From Chitinophagaceae bacterium (GTDB taxonomy: Bacteria > Bacteroidota > Bacteroidia > Chitinophagales > Chitinophagaceae): a stretch of 64,000 nucleotides of DNA. Under the pieces are notes generated by a model that was not told where the DNA came from, ran no database searches, and saw nothing but the letters and a program-made list of their open reading frames with translations. The stretch is from assembly GCA_903642275.1 (NCBI GenBank), contig CAHJWK010000007.1:1-64000 (forward strand). Reading direction: 5' to 3'. The position numbers were made by a program, and so were the translations under genes. Shown one piece after another: positions 19,498 through 28,680 of the stretch; position 1 is the stretch's first letter, and each line of letters opens with the position of its first letter.

Positions 19498-19974
19498 ATG
19501 GATAATGATTCAAAAGATTTAGCGAACTCAAACACTGATACAGATAAAGTAGTATTGAGTAATGAAGAATGGAAGAAAATACTTTCACCTGAAGTATATC
19601 ATGTAGCGAGAGAAAAAGGAACTGAAAGGCCGTGGACAAGCAAGTATGAAGACTCAAAAGAAATTGGCACTTATTACTGCGCAGTTTGTGGCAATGCTTT
19701 GTTTGAAAGTGATACAAAATTTGAGAGCGGCTGCGGCTGGCCAAGCTTTTATAAACCTATCTCCAAAGGTTCAGTAATTTACGCAAATGATACAGCTTAT
19801 GGTATGAAACGTACTGAAGTTATGTGCGGTAAATGTAATTCACATTTAGGCCATGTATTTGAAGATGGGCCGCCACCAACAGGTTTGCGTTATTGTATAA
19901 ATGGTGTTGTGCTTGATTTTGAAAAAGCAAAAGAAGCGGAAGAAAAATATAATGCAGAACAGAAAGAGAAATGA
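19498..19974 (+). CDS. msrB: Peptide-methionine (R)-S-oxide reductase
   Basis: A 158-aa protein without signal peptide. Two structural zinc pairs are visible (CAVCG near residue 61 and CGKC near residue 107). The substrate-binding block GCGWPSFYKPI, HLGHVFEDGP and the catalytic Cys in RYCINGVVLDF are all present. It reduces methionine-R-sulfoxide in proteins, using thioredoxin. About 20 acidic, polar residues precede the domain. The gene is monocistronic and ends 24 bp from the convergent histidine kinase gene. Confidence 0.96.
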   Translation: MDNDSKDLANSNTDTDKVVLSNEEWKKILSPEVYHVAREKGTERPWTSKYEDSKEIGTYYCAVCGNALFESDTKFESGCGWPSFYKPISKGSVIYANDTAYGMKRTEVMCGKCNSHLGHVFEDGPPPTGLRYCINGVVLDFEKAKEAEEKYNAEQKEK

Positions 19975-19998
19975 ACATTGCTTTGTTAAGCTGGTAAA

Positions 19999-21546
19999 TC
20001 AACTCAAGTTTAAATTTTTATGCAATACTTTACCAATAGCTTTATTAAGCTCTTTCGGAGCAAACGGTTTTAATACAAAATCAGTAAAACCATCGTGCTT
20101 TATTTTATCTAACAATTCAGAACTTGCAGATGCTGTAAGCGCAATTATAGGTGTAACCTGATTAAATTTTCTTATTTCGCGTGTGGCGGTAATGCCATCC
20201 ATTACAGGCATACGTAAGTCCATCAGGATAACATCATATTCATGTTGTTTAACTGCATCTATGGCTTCTTTTCCATTGACTGCAACATCAGATAAAATAC
20301 CCCATTTTTTAAACAGTTGTTCAGCCAGCAATACATTAAACTCTATATCTTCTACCAGCAAGACTTTCTTGTTGCTAAATATTTCAATATCGCCTTCGTT
20401 GTTAAAAAAATTTAAAGGCTTATCCGCCTGCTGCGATTTTTCAAATTCAATTGTAAAGTAAAATTTAGATCCTTTACCATGTTCACTTTGTACCTGAATG
20501 TCTGAATTATAAAGCTTCAATAATTTTTTTACAATAGCAAGCCCTAAACCTGAACCTCCAAAGCTCCGGGTAATTTGACTATCCGCCTGGGTAAAATGAT
20601 CAAAAATAATTTCCTGCTTTTCTTTTGGAATACCGATACCTGTATCTTCTACAGAGAAGTGAATAATCGCTGATGTAAGTGTTTGATTTATTAAAGAGAC
20701 TTCAATATTTATAGACCCATTCTTTGTAAACTTTATTGCGTTTGATACAAGATTGTTTATTACCTGGTTTAATCTTAATTCATCAGCAATGATGAAGCCT
20801 GGTAAATCCTGATCAATCATCAACTTTATTTTATTTCCTCTTTCCAGTGCTACCTGGTTATTTGCAGCTTTTATTTTCCTAACTAACTGACAAATTTCAA
20901 CAGGAGCTTCCGTTAAGGTTATTTTTCCTTCTTCAATCTTGCTAAAATCAAGAATATCATTTATAAGCAACAAAAGATTCTCAGCTGAAATGTGCAGCAC
21001 AGAAACATTATTTTTATCCTCAACACTAAGCTCATCAGAGTACATCATCAAATCAGAAATACCAATTATTGCATTTAGAGGTGTTCTTATTTCATGACTC
21101 ATTACTGAAAGAAATTCGCTTTTTGCCTGTGACGCTTTTTCTGCCTGCTCTTTTGCAAGTATAAGGTCAGTCTCAAGCTGTTTTTCCTGCGTGATAATTG
21201 TCTTTAAAAAATCTATGATATTAATTATTTCTGTTCCTGAACCTTCATTTGTAAAATTACTTTCAGGGTTAAGTTCAGTAATTGCATTTTTTATTTGCTG
21301 TATTGATTCTTTAATGATTTTATTTTGCCTGCCTACATTACTTAATACTTCCTGGTACTCTTTTTCACTCACTGAAAACGCATGCTCAGCAAGCATTTTA
21401 TCCCTTTCAAACATTTTATATGTTTTGGAAATTGCATGCAGAAAATTATCAAGCGATGGTGTTATGCTTCCTTCATTTTCAAAATAAACATGGAGTTGTT
21501 TTTCAAGGATATTATGATAATGTGTAACCGTATTTATTTCGGGCAT
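19999..21546 (-). CDS. Cytoplasmic hybrid histidine kinase (HisKA-HATPase-REC)
   Basis: A 515-aa kinase with no membrane segment. Residues 1-145 are helical, probably coiled coil, with no recognised sensor domain. The H-box is SHEIRTPLN (His151), the N-box [10 protein letters not shown] (261-270), G1 DTGIGIP (301-307) and G2 [11 protein letters not shown] (331-341). A receiver domain fills residues 393-510: [11 protein letters not shown], phospho-acceptor Asp443 in [16 protein letters not shown], and Lys493 in VLKPF. With no DNA-binding output, the phosphate must pass to another protein. It lies 10 bp after the FIST gene in one operon, so the FIST protein is its likely sensor. Confidence 0.92.
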   Translation of the reverse strand: MPEINTVTHYHNILEKQLHVYFENEGSITPSLDNFLHAISKTYKMFERDKMLAEHAFSVSEKEYQEVLSNVGRQNKIIKESIQQIKNAITELNPESNFTNEGSGTEIINIIDFLKTIITQEKQLETDLILAKEQAEKASQAKSEFLSVMSHEIRTPLNAIIGISDLMMYSDELSVEDKNNVSVLHISAENLLLLINDILDFSKIEEGKITLTEAPVEICQLVRKIKAANNQVALERGNKIKLMIDQDLPGFIIADELRLNQVINNLVSNAIKFTKNGSINIEVSLINQTLTSAIIHFSVEDTGIGIPKEKQEIIFDHFTQADSQITRSFGGSGLGLAIVKKLLKLYNSDIQVQSEHGKGSKFYFTIEFEKSQQADKPLNFFNNEGDIEIFSNKKVLLVEDIEFNVLLAEQLFKKWGILSDVAVNGKEAIDAVKQHEYDVILMDLRMPVMDGITATREIRKFNQVTPIIALTASASSELLDKIKHDGFTDFVLKPFAPKELNKAIGKVLHKNLNLS

Positions 21547-21556
21547 TAATTAAAAT

Positions 21557-22696
21557 TTATATTTCCTTAAAAGCAGTAATAGTCATTGTTTGATTGTGTA
21601 AATCACAACCTTCTGTTGAAGTCTGAAACGGAGATATTTCACCATAAGAATAAAAACCTGTTATTGAAACATCAGAACCAAAAACATCTTTTGCGGCATG
21701 AATTTCTTCAGTAACTCTTTCCTGCAATACCAGCTTTCTGCCAATACAACTTATCAGGATTGAGAGATCAGGATTGCTAAACGCTTTCAAGCTATTTTGG
21801 GCAGCAATACCTGATGCGTTGATCAGGTTATCAAAATTTGCTTTCATCAATCTTATCTTACTTCCCTGCGGCATGTTGCCGGCAAACGTCATTGACTTAG
21901 CATTTTCATCAATACTTAAAATTGTTCTTACTATTTTTTTATCATCGGAATTTTCGCATACCGATATTGGAAATAGTAAAGCAGAACCGGGCAACTCATC
22001 TTTGAACGGTCCTAAATATTCTTTGTACAGATCAAGTGCAGATTTATTATCAATTTCATACAACACATTTTTTTCAGATTTGGTAATTGTTTTTTCAGGA
22101 CCAAATTCATCCCATCCACCCAACGAACCATGACCTAATTGTATATAATCTCCATAGAAGCCAATAGCAATTACATTACCTGCAGAAGGTGCTGCATTGA
22201 GTGAAGTAACTGTTTTTTCAAACTTATCACCATCGCCGGCAAGGCCGCCGGTAATTAAAGCACCGGTTGTATTCGCCTCGTTTAAGCCGGATACTAATTC
22301 ACTGCCATTAATTAAAGTGCCATCAGATATAACAAAAACAAACCGGAGACCTTCATCATCAAAACTGCTTCTCAGAAATTTACCTGTTTCAAAACTATTG
22401 CTATGTTTATTAATGTTAGTGTCAATGCACTTAACGGGTGTTTTTTCAAATTGAATAGCTGTGACAGAAACGGTATTTTCGTAAGTTCGGGAACCCGCAA
22501 TTTCGCCGGCAGTCGAACAAAATACTAAATCGGCGAAAGGGTAATCTTTTTTAAGGGAAGTGTATAAATTTTCATCTTTGATTTTGTCATAATTACCAAA
22601 AACTAAAACCAAAGTGCTTTTAATACTTTCAGTATTTTTTTTAGAACCGATATTTTCCCATTGATTTTTTAAAAGCAATTTTTGCTCTATGCGCAT
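21557..22696 (-). CDS. Stand-alone FIST-domain sensor protein, possibly NosP-like
   Basis: A 379-aa soluble protein started at the ATG at 22696; a GTG 21 bp further upstream is possible. The N-terminal half is FIST_N: LVLVFGNYD, DLVFCSTAGEI, FVISDGTLINGSELVSGL, TTGALITGGLAGDG and VIAIGFYGD. The C-terminal half is FIST_C: SALDLYKEYLGP, LLFPISVCEN, MTFAGNMPQGSKIRLM, LILISCIGRKLVL-like and ITGFYSYGEISPF. FIST domains are cytoplasmic ligand sensors. Stand-alone FIST proteins encoded beside hybrid kinases include the haem-based NO sensor NosP, and this operon has that plan. Haem binding cannot be shown here. Confidence 0.85.
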   Translation of the reverse strand: MRIEQKLLLKNQWENIGSKKNTESIKSTLVLVFGNYDKIKDENLYTSLKKDYPFADLVFCSTAGEIAGSRTYENTVSVTAIQFEKTPVKCIDTNINKHSNSFETGKFLRSSFDDEGLRFVFVISDGTLINGSELVSGLNEANTTGALITGGLAGDGDKFEKTVTSLNAAPSAGNVIAIGFYGDYIQLGHGSLGGWDEFGPEKTITKSEKNVLYEIDNKSALDLYKEYLGPFKDELPGSALLFPISVCENSDDKKIVRTILSIDENAKSMTFAGNMPQGSKIRLMKANFDNLINASGIAAQNSLKAFSNPDLSILISCIGRKLVLQERVTEEIHAAKDVFGSDVSITGFYSYGEISPFQTSTEGCDLHNQTMTITAFKEI

Positions 22697-22855
22697 AATA
22701 TTGGATTTTTGAAACACAAACGTAAAAACAATTCCCGTTATTTTGAGTATAACAGGATAAATAGAATATCCTAATCAGTCTTTTTGATTAAAATTTTTAA
22801 AAGAGTTTGAGTTTCAACGAAGCAGTAAAGAAAATATGTAATAAACAATTTGAAA

Positions 22856-23488
22856 TTATAAATCGTCATATTCATAAATATCATCCATTGCTGAACCCGG
22901 TTGCATATCAAGAATATTATGTATTATACCATCTTTTAAGCTATAAACCCAGCCATGCAAAACGGGGCGTTTATCGTGTTTCCATGCACGTTGAATAATA
23001 GATGTTTTTGCAAGCTTCATTAGCTGTTCCCGCACATTTAATTCAACAAGTTTATCAAAGCGCTGTTCTTCATCATCAACAGCATTCAATTCATCTTTAT
23101 GCAAACTGTAAACATCTTTTATATTGCGCAGCCACATGTTAAGCAAATAATTATAATCGTGGTTACTCATTGCAGCTTTCACGCCACCGCAACCGTAATG
23201 TCCACATACTATTACATGATTTATTTTAAGATGATTTACAGCATAATCAAGTACGCTTAAGAGGTTAACATCTGTATGTATAACAAGATTTGCAATGTTA
23301 CGATGCACGAAAATTTCACCTGGTTGAGTACCGGTAATTTTATCAGCAGGCACACGGCTATCACTGCAACCAATCCATAAAAATTCCGGTGTTTGAATAT
23401 GCGCAAGCCTGTTGAAATAATCGGGGTCTTTTTCTTTTTGCTCTTTAGCCCAGGCTTTATTATCAATCAATAATTTTTCGTAAGGCAT
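22856..23488 (-). CDS. can: Beta-class carbonic anhydrase
   Basis: A 210-aa cytoplasmic protein with the full beta-CA zinc site: Cys41 and the Asp43-Arg45 dyad in [12 protein letters not shown], and His97 and Cys100 in [15 protein letters not shown]. It hydrates CO2 to bicarbonate for carboxylation and pH balance. Its ATG overlaps the stop of the Rrf2 gene by one base (TAATG on the minus strand), so the two are translationally coupled and it is the last gene of the suf operon. No terminator was recognised in the 138 bp before the FIST gene start region. Confidence 0.95.
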   Translation of the reverse strand: MPYEKLLIDNKAWAKEQKEKDPDYFNRLAHIQTPEFLWIGCSDSRVPADKITGTQPGEIFVHRNIANLVIHTDVNLLSVLDYAVNHLKINHVIVCGHYGCGGVKAAMSNHDYNYLLNMWLRNIKDVYSLHKDELNAVDDEEQRFDKLVELNVREQLMKLAKTSIIQRAWKHDKRPVLHGWVYSLKDGIIHNILDMQPGSAMDDIYEYDDL

Positions 23489-23964
23489 TACTTAATGCTG
23501 ATTAATTGTTCCTGTACTGCAAGCAAAGCGTTCATTTTTATAACTGATTCTTCCCTGCCGCATAAATCAGCCAAAGTTATTTTATCTAAAACCTGGTCAA
23601 GCGTAAACTGAATAATTTTCCAGAGGGAACGTGCAGAGCAATCAACAGAATTTGTACATAGATTAAGCGCACCAATATGAGTGGCGCAAAATTCATCATC
23701 GAACATTGCGCCACCCAATGTTTTTAAAACCTGGTTAATATTTATTTTTGATGTTGGTCTTGATAAAACGTAACCACCTTTTTGTCCCGGTGTACTGTTA
23801 ATAAAACCACCCAACCGCAACAGACGCGTAAGCTTTGCAACGTAGTGCTGTGTTAAACCTTCTGTTTCGCTGATTTGAGGAATACTGAATCCACTTTCAT
23901 CAGCGCATCGTGCAATGCGGATGAGAATGCGTATGCCATATTCTTCCTGTGCGCTTATCTTCAT
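23488..23964 (-). CDS. Rrf2-family regulator with probable Fe-S ligands
   Basis: A 158-aa winged-helix protein. The N-terminus [18 protein letters not shown], helix-turn-helix region [23 protein letters not shown] and wing [11 protein letters not shown] are standard Rrf2. Cys93, Cys103 and Cys109 cluster in one loop, as do the three cluster-binding Cys of IscR, though the first gap is wider (10 rather than 6). An Fe-S-sensing repressor of the suf operon is the natural reading since it is encoded inside that operon, 12 bp after the bacilliredoxin gene. Target sites are probably the TACAAAT repeats upstream of sufB. Confidence 0.9.
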   Translation of the reverse strand: MKISAQEEYGIRILIRIARCADESGFSIPQISETEGLTQHYVAKLTRLLRLGGFINSTPGQKGGYVLSRPTSKININQVLKTLGGAMFDDEFCATHIGALNLCTNSVDCSARSLWKIIQFTLDQVLDKITLADLCGREESVIKMNALLAVQEQLISIK

Positions 23965-23976
23965 TACAAATTCAAA

Positions 23977-24537
23977 CTATTTGTTTTCGGCTTCAACTTC
24001 CATCGGGTCAACATCATAATTTTTAATGAAGAACTGTCTTAATTCTTCAACAGATGCATCATCATTTTGCTTTGTACAAAATTCATTGAACTTATTCATC
24101 AGTTCATCCGCAATATTTCCAGCACTGCTTCTTTCAATTTGATAGCGATGTAAAATGAATAACAATTCACCATCTTTAAACAAAGAAATAGTTGGTGAAG
24201 TTGGTGTGATGCCAGGCAAATAATTCAAGCGAAAATGATTCACTGCATCTTTTTCCATACCTGCAAACAACGTAAGTCTTTCGTCTGGAATATTTTTGCT
24301 GAATAAAGAAAGCAATGCACCCGGACGAGCCACTCTTGCACCGCAACCGCATACCGAATTCAATACAACCATTTGTGTTTTACCATCGTTGCGTTGTAAT
24401 GCATTGTCCACATCTTCAGGAGTCAGCATTTGTGTGAAGCCATTATCAGTAAGTTCTTTACGATAAGGCGCGGCAATTTGTTCAGGATAAGTTGGTCCTT
24501 CTCTGCCGAGTAAACTATCTACGCTTATTTGTGCCAT
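23977..24537 (-). CDS. BrxA/BrxB-family bacilliredoxin (YphP/YqiW, DUF1094)
   Basis: A 186-aa thioredoxin-fold protein. The CGC active site is Cys63-Gly-Cys65 in LNSVCGCGARVARPG, and GREGPTYPEQ-like, ERLTLFAGMEKDA and SPTISLFKDGELLFILHR blocks match the family. Bacilliredoxins remove bacillithiol from mixed disulfides on proteins. The C-terminus is about 40 residues longer than in Bacillus BrxA and acidic (PMEVEAENK). Its place between sufT and the Rrf2 gene links thiol repair with Fe-S assembly. Confidence 0.88.
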   Translation of the reverse strand: MAQISVDSLLGREGPTYPEQIAAPYRKELTDNGFTQMLTPEDVDNALQRNDGKTQMVVLNSVCGCGARVARPGALLSLFSKNIPDERLTLFAGMEKDAVNHFRLNYLPGITPTSPTISLFKDGELLFILHRYQIERSSAGNIADELMNKFNEFCTKQNDDASVEELRQFFIKNYDVDPMEVEAENK

Positions 24538-24564
24538 TTTATTTAATTTATATTGAATAATTAG

Positions 24565-24879
24565 TTACATAAATCCTAATTCCAACGCCGCCACTTCACT
24601 CATCATACTTTTATCCCATGCCGGCGTCCATGTTACAGAAACATGTACATCATTTACACCTTCTACTTCTCTCAGTTTCTGGTCAACTTCAACCGGTATT
24701 GTTTGGGCTGCCGGGCAACTTGGTGCCGTTAATGTCATTGTTATCTGCACGTTATTTATCGGCAAAACATCAATGCTATATATCAAACCCAAATCATAAA
24801 TGTTCACCGGAATTTCCGGGTCATGAATGGTTTGCAGTTTCTCAATTATTTTTTCTTTCAGTTCTTCTTCGTTCATCAT
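24565..24879 (-). CDS. sufT: SufT-like DUF59 iron-sulfur assembly factor
   Basis: A 104-aa DUF59/MIP18 protein. Visible motifs are IHDPEIPVNIYDLGLIY, MTLTAPSCPAAQTIP with the conserved Cys, and VSVTWTPAWDKSMMSE. SufT proteins help mature Fe-S proteins in the SUF pathway, probably at cluster transfer. The start ATG overlaps the sufE stop by 4 bases, and an equally possible ATG lies 3 bp further in. Confidence 0.92.
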   Translation of the reverse strand: MMNEEELKEKIIEKLQTIHDPEIPVNIYDLGLIYSIDVLPINNVQITMTLTAPSCPAAQTIPVEVDQKLREVEGVNDVHVSVTWTPAWDKSMMSEVAALELGFM

Positions 24880-25313
24880 GACTGCTGTTTTATTTTATAA
24901 GCCAGCGCATAATTTTTCATCTGTTTCACCATTGACAATAAACCATTGCTGCGTGTTTGTGCTAGATGATTTGTCATACCAATCTTATTTACAAAATCAA
25001 GTTTTGTATCAATGATTTCCTGTGGCGTATGCCCGGATAAAACGCGAATCAACATGCTAACTAAACCTTTTACAATTACTGCATCGCTATCTGCTTTAAA
25101 ATAAATTCTGCCATCATCTTCATTTGCAGTAAGCCAAACTTGGCTTTGGCAACCTTTTATTTTATTGATATCAATCTTATATTCTGCTGATAACGGCTTA
25201 AGCTTCTTTCCTAAATCAATGATGTATTCATACTTATCTTCCCAATTATCAAACAAAGAAAATTCATCTGTTATTTCTTCTTCTGTTTCCTGTATTGTTT
25301 GAACGGCTTCCAA
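24876..25313 (-). CDS. sufE: Sulfur acceptor protein SufE
   Basis: A 145-aa protein. It holds the SufE pattern: WEDKYEYIIDLGKKL, the acceptor Cys in KIKGCQSQVWLTA, DSDAVIVKGLVSMLIRVLSG and the C-terminal NGLLSMVKQMKNYA. It takes persulfide sulfur from SufS and hands it to the SufBCD scaffold. It has about 15 extra acidic residues at the N-terminus. It is 26 bp after sufS and overlaps sufT by 4 bp. Confidence 0.95.
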   Translation of the reverse strand: MEAVQTIQETEEEITDEFSLFDNWEDKYEYIIDLGKKLKPLSAEYKIDINKIKGCQSQVWLTANEDDGRIYFKADSDAVIVKGLVSMLIRVLSGHTPQEIIDTKLDFVNKIGMTNHLAQTRSNGLLSMVKQMKNYALAYKIKQQS

Positions 25314-25339
25314 TTTTTTTTGACTTTTATCTTTAAAAT

Positions 25340-26584
25340 TTATCTCAACATCTTCACAGCTTTTTCAACACCTTTCACCAATTCATCGACCTCTTCTTTT
25401 GTATTATACATCGCAAATGATGCACGCACCGTTCCAGGAATTTCAAACCTGTTCATCAAAGGCTGGCAACAATGGTGACCGGTTCTTACAGCGATTCCAT
25501 AATTATCCAGCAAAATCCCCATGTCCTGCGGATGCACGCCATCAACTATAAACGAAACAACGCTGGTTTTATGTTTTGCTGCTCCAACTAACCGAACACC
25601 TTCAATCTGCGACAACTTATTCATCGCATATTTTGTAAGTGCAACTTCATACTTACGAATATTGTCTTTGCCAACTTCATTCACAAAATCAAGCGCTGCT
25701 TTAAAGGCAACGGTGTCTGCAATATTTGGTGTACCGGCTTCAAATTTATACGGCAAATCGTTGTAAGTCGTGCCATCAAAAGTTACTTCTTTAATCATCT
25801 CGCCACCACCCATGTACGGCGGCATTTCTTCAAGCAATTCTTTCTTTCCATACAACACGCCAACGCCGGTTGGTCCATAAATTTTATGACTTGATAATAC
25901 AAAAAAATCACAATCCATATTCTGCACATCAATATCCAAATGAACCGCAGACTGTGCACCATCAACCAAAACAATTATATTATGCTGATGAGCAATTTCT
26001 ATAATTTCTTTTACCGGGTTTATTGTTCCAAGCGAGTTTGAGGCATGAACAATAGAAATAATTTTTGTTTTTAATGTGATGAGTTTTTCATATTCATCCA
26101 TTATAAGTTCACCATTATTATCAACCGGAATTATTTTAAGTTTTGCTTTCTTTTCTTGACACAACATCTGCCACGGAACAATGTTGGAATGATGTTCCAT
26201 TCCTGAAATAATTATCTCGTCACCTTCTTTAATATTTTGTCTTCCCCACGTTGCTGCAACTAAATTAATACTTTCTGTTACGCCATGTGTAAAGATGATT
26301 TCTTCGCGATATTTTGCGTTTATGAAATCCTTTACTGTATCACGTGTTGCTTCAAAAGCAGCCGTTGCTTCTTCAGCCAATGAATGAATGCCACGATGAA
26401 TATTTGCATTGAATTGCTGGTAATAACTTACCAACGCATCAATAACAACCTGTGGTTTTTGTGCTGTTGCGGCGTTATCAAAATATACTAAATTTTTCCC
26501 TTTTACTTTTCTTTGAAGCACGGGAAATTCTTTGCGAATTGCCGTAACATCAAAAGGTTTTATATCTGTATCAGCAGAAATCAT
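25340..26584 (-). CDS. sufS: Cysteine desulfurase SufS
   Basis: A 414-aa PLP enzyme, the normal SufS length. YFDNAATAQKP opens the fold, the PLP Lys is in LSSHKIYGPTGVGVLYG, and the persulfide Cys is in RTGHHCCQPLMNRF. It converts cysteine to alanine plus enzyme-bound persulfide, which SufE accepts. The start overlaps the sufD stop by 4 bp, so the two are translationally coupled. Confidence 0.97.
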   Translation of the reverse strand: MISADTDIKPFDVTAIRKEFPVLQRKVKGKNLVYFDNAATAQKPQVVIDALVSYYQQFNANIHRGIHSLAEEATAAFEATRDTVKDFINAKYREEIIFTHGVTESINLVAATWGRQNIKEGDEIIISGMEHHSNIVPWQMLCQEKKAKLKIIPVDNNGELIMDEYEKLITLKTKIISIVHASNSLGTINPVKEIIEIAHQHNIIVLVDGAQSAVHLDIDVQNMDCDFFVLSSHKIYGPTGVGVLYGKKELLEEMPPYMGGGEMIKEVTFDGTTYNDLPYKFEAGTPNIADTVAFKAALDFVNEVGKDNIRKYEVALTKYAMNKLSQIEGVRLVGAAKHKTSVVSFIVDGVHPQDMGILLDNYGIAVRTGHHCCQPLMNRFEIPGTVRASFAMYNTKEEVDELVKGVEKAVKMLR

Positions 26585-27882
26585 AACTCATCAATATTCA
26601 AACGTTCATTAATTTTTTTCCCGATGTAAGTGCGCAATGCTTCCGGTTTCACCTGTTCCAAAATATCAGATGCAAACGCATTTAGCAATAAAGCTTTTGC
26701 CTGCTTTTCATCAATGCCTCTTGCACGCAAATAAAATAAAGCTTCATTATCCAAACGACCAACCGTACAACCATGCGAACACTTTACATCATCTGCATAA
26801 ATCTCGAGCTGCGGTTTAGTGTTTACAGAAGCTGTATCGCTCATCAATACATTTTTGTTTGATTGATAAGCATTTGTTTTTTGCGCATCCTGCCGAACAT
26901 AAATCTTACCGTTAAATACGCCGGTTGAATTGCCTTCCATGATGCCTTTATATAATTCATTGCTGAAACAATTCGGCATCACATTATCAACGATACTGTG
27001 ATTATCAACATGTGTTTTGCCATCAACCATATACAAGCCATATAAATGACCTTCATTGTTTGGCGCTTCCAGAATCATGTTGATGTTATTGCGTATGGTT
27101 CCGCCATTCAACGTAACCGTTACACAATGCGTAAAACATTTGCCAACCTGCTGCACATGCGTTGTTCCAACATGGTGACAATTCTCAGTTTCATCCTGCA
27201 CTTTATAATATTCAAGCTTTGCATTTTCATGCACAGCAATTTCAATCACCTCGTTGGTAAAACTTTCCTGCAAGCCATTGTTTTTATATAATTCAATTAA
27301 CTGAACCTGCGCGTTTTCTTCAATCACAAATAAACTTCTTGGCTGCACAAAAACATTATCATCGGTTGTATCAGTAAGATGATAAATGATGATTGGTTTG
27401 TCAACAACCTTGTCCTTTTTAATCAATACAAATAAACCGTTTGCAGTGAATGCTGCGTTCAAAGCATTCATGCCATCTTTCATGTATTTGCTGCTTTGAT
27501 TTAAATGCTGATGCAGGTAATTTTTGTGTTCACTTTCTGCTGCTTCATTCAATGGTAAAACAACCATTGCATCATTTTGAAAAGATGAAATTTCTTTTAT
27601 AAAAACACCATTTATAAAGAACAGTTCCGCAGCGTATTCAGTTTGTAAACGAATGCTGTTCAACACTTCATCAGAAGGCAAAATAGCAGTTGCATTCAGT
27701 TCAAAATTTTTATTGGCAAGCGATGTTAAACGTGTGTATTTCCACTCTTCATGCCTCGACGTAGGAATGCCTGATTTGTTATATTTTTCAAAAGCTTTTT
27801 CACGCATAGAACCCAGCAAACCATTACCTGCAAATGTGTTTAGCTCGTTATATTTATCTTGTATCGTTTCAACTAAACTCAT
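26581..27882 (-). CDS. sufD: Fe-S cluster assembly protein SufD
   Basis: A 433-aa protein of the SufB/SufD beta-helix family. The opening GIPTSRHEEWKYTRL and the C-terminal core IYADDVKCSHGCTVGRLDNEALFYLRARGI with the conserved Cys and His are diagnostic. SufD forms the SufBC2D scaffold with SufB and SufC. It lies 2 bp after sufC and overlaps sufS by 4 bp. Confidence 0.95.
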   Translation of the reverse strand: MSLVETIQDKYNELNTFAGNGLLGSMREKAFEKYNKSGIPTSRHEEWKYTRLTSLANKNFELNATAILPSDEVLNSIRLQTEYAAELFFINGVFIKEISSFQNDAMVVLPLNEAAESEHKNYLHQHLNQSSKYMKDGMNALNAAFTANGLFVLIKKDKVVDKPIIIYHLTDTTDDNVFVQPRSLFVIEENAQVQLIELYKNNGLQESFTNEVIEIAVHENAKLEYYKVQDETENCHHVGTTHVQQVGKCFTHCVTVTLNGGTIRNNINMILEAPNNEGHLYGLYMVDGKTHVDNHSIVDNVMPNCFSNELYKGIMEGNSTGVFNGKIYVRQDAQKTNAYQSNKNVLMSDTASVNTKPQLEIYADDVKCSHGCTVGRLDNEALFYLRARGIDEKQAKALLLNAFASDILEQVKPEALRTYIGKKINERLNIDEL

Positions 27883-27884
27883 AA

Positions 27885-28643
27885 TTAAACTTCTTCAGCC
27901 ACTTCTTGTTTAATAAAATCGTAGCCTCTTTCTTCAAGTTCTAAAGCCAGTTCTTTGCCGCCTGATTTTACAATCCTTCCGTTATACAATACATGTACAA
28001 AATCAGGAACAATATAATCCAACAAACGCTGATAATGTGTTATCAATAACACCGCATTGTCTGCTCTTTTTAAAGTATTTACACCATCAGCAACAATACG
28101 TAAAGCATCAATATCGAGCCCGCTGTCTGTTTCATCTAAAATAGCAAGCTTTGGTTCGAGCATTGCCATCTGAAAAATCTCATTCCGCTTTTTTTCACCA
28201 CCACTAAAACCTTCGTTTAAAGAACGGCTTAGCAAACTTTGGTCAATTTTCACCAACTTCATTCTTTCTTTCATCAGCTTTAAAAAAGCAACAGCATCCA
28301 AAGGTTCTAAGCCACGATGTTTACGCGTTTCATTAACCGCTGTTTTTATAAAGTTTGTTGTACTAACACCAGGAATTTCTATCGGATACTGAAAAGCTAA
28401 AAATAAACCTTCCCTTGCTCTTTCTTCAGGCGACATTTCTAATAAATCAACGCCATCAAATTCCACTGAACCATATGTAACTTCATAATCGTTTCTTCCA
28501 GCAAGCACAGATGCCAACGTACTTTTACCTGAACCATTTGGTCCCATAATCGCATGCACTTCGCCTGCGTTTATTTGCAAATCAATTCCGTTTAAAATCT
28601 TTTTATCTTCTATTGATGCATGTAAATTTTGAATGCTTAACAT
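27885..28643 (-). CDS. sufC: Fe-S cluster assembly ATPase SufC
   Basis: A 252-aa ABC-type ATPase starting at the ATG at 28643 (MLSIQNLHAS). The frame extends upstream to 28688, but those residues run into the sufB stop region and lie outside the family. Walker A is GPNGSGKST, the signature FSGGEKKRNE, and Walker B LAILDETDSGLDIDA, all in SufC form. Its ATP cycle drives cluster building on SufBD. A 37-bp AT-rich spacer separates it from sufB. Confidence 0.96.
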   Translation of the reverse strand: MLSIQNLHASIEDKKILNGIDLQINAGEVHAIMGPNGSGKSTLASVLAGRNDYEVTYGSVEFDGVDLLEMSPEERAREGLFLAFQYPIEIPGVSTTNFIKTAVNETRKHRGLEPLDAVAFLKLMKERMKLVKIDQSLLSRSLNEGFSGGEKKRNEIFQMAMLEPKLAILDETDSGLDIDALRIVADGVNTLKRADNAVLLITHYQRLLDYIVPDFVHVLYNGRIVKSGGKELALELEERGYDFIKQEVAEEV

Positions 28644-28680
28644 GTATAAGTTATAAGTATTAAATCTAAGTAATAAGTTA

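Noticed and set aside
22807-22998. A 63-codon plus-strand ORF over the carbonic anhydrase 3' end
   Set aside because: It overlaps the start of real coding sequence on the other strand and lacks family likeness.
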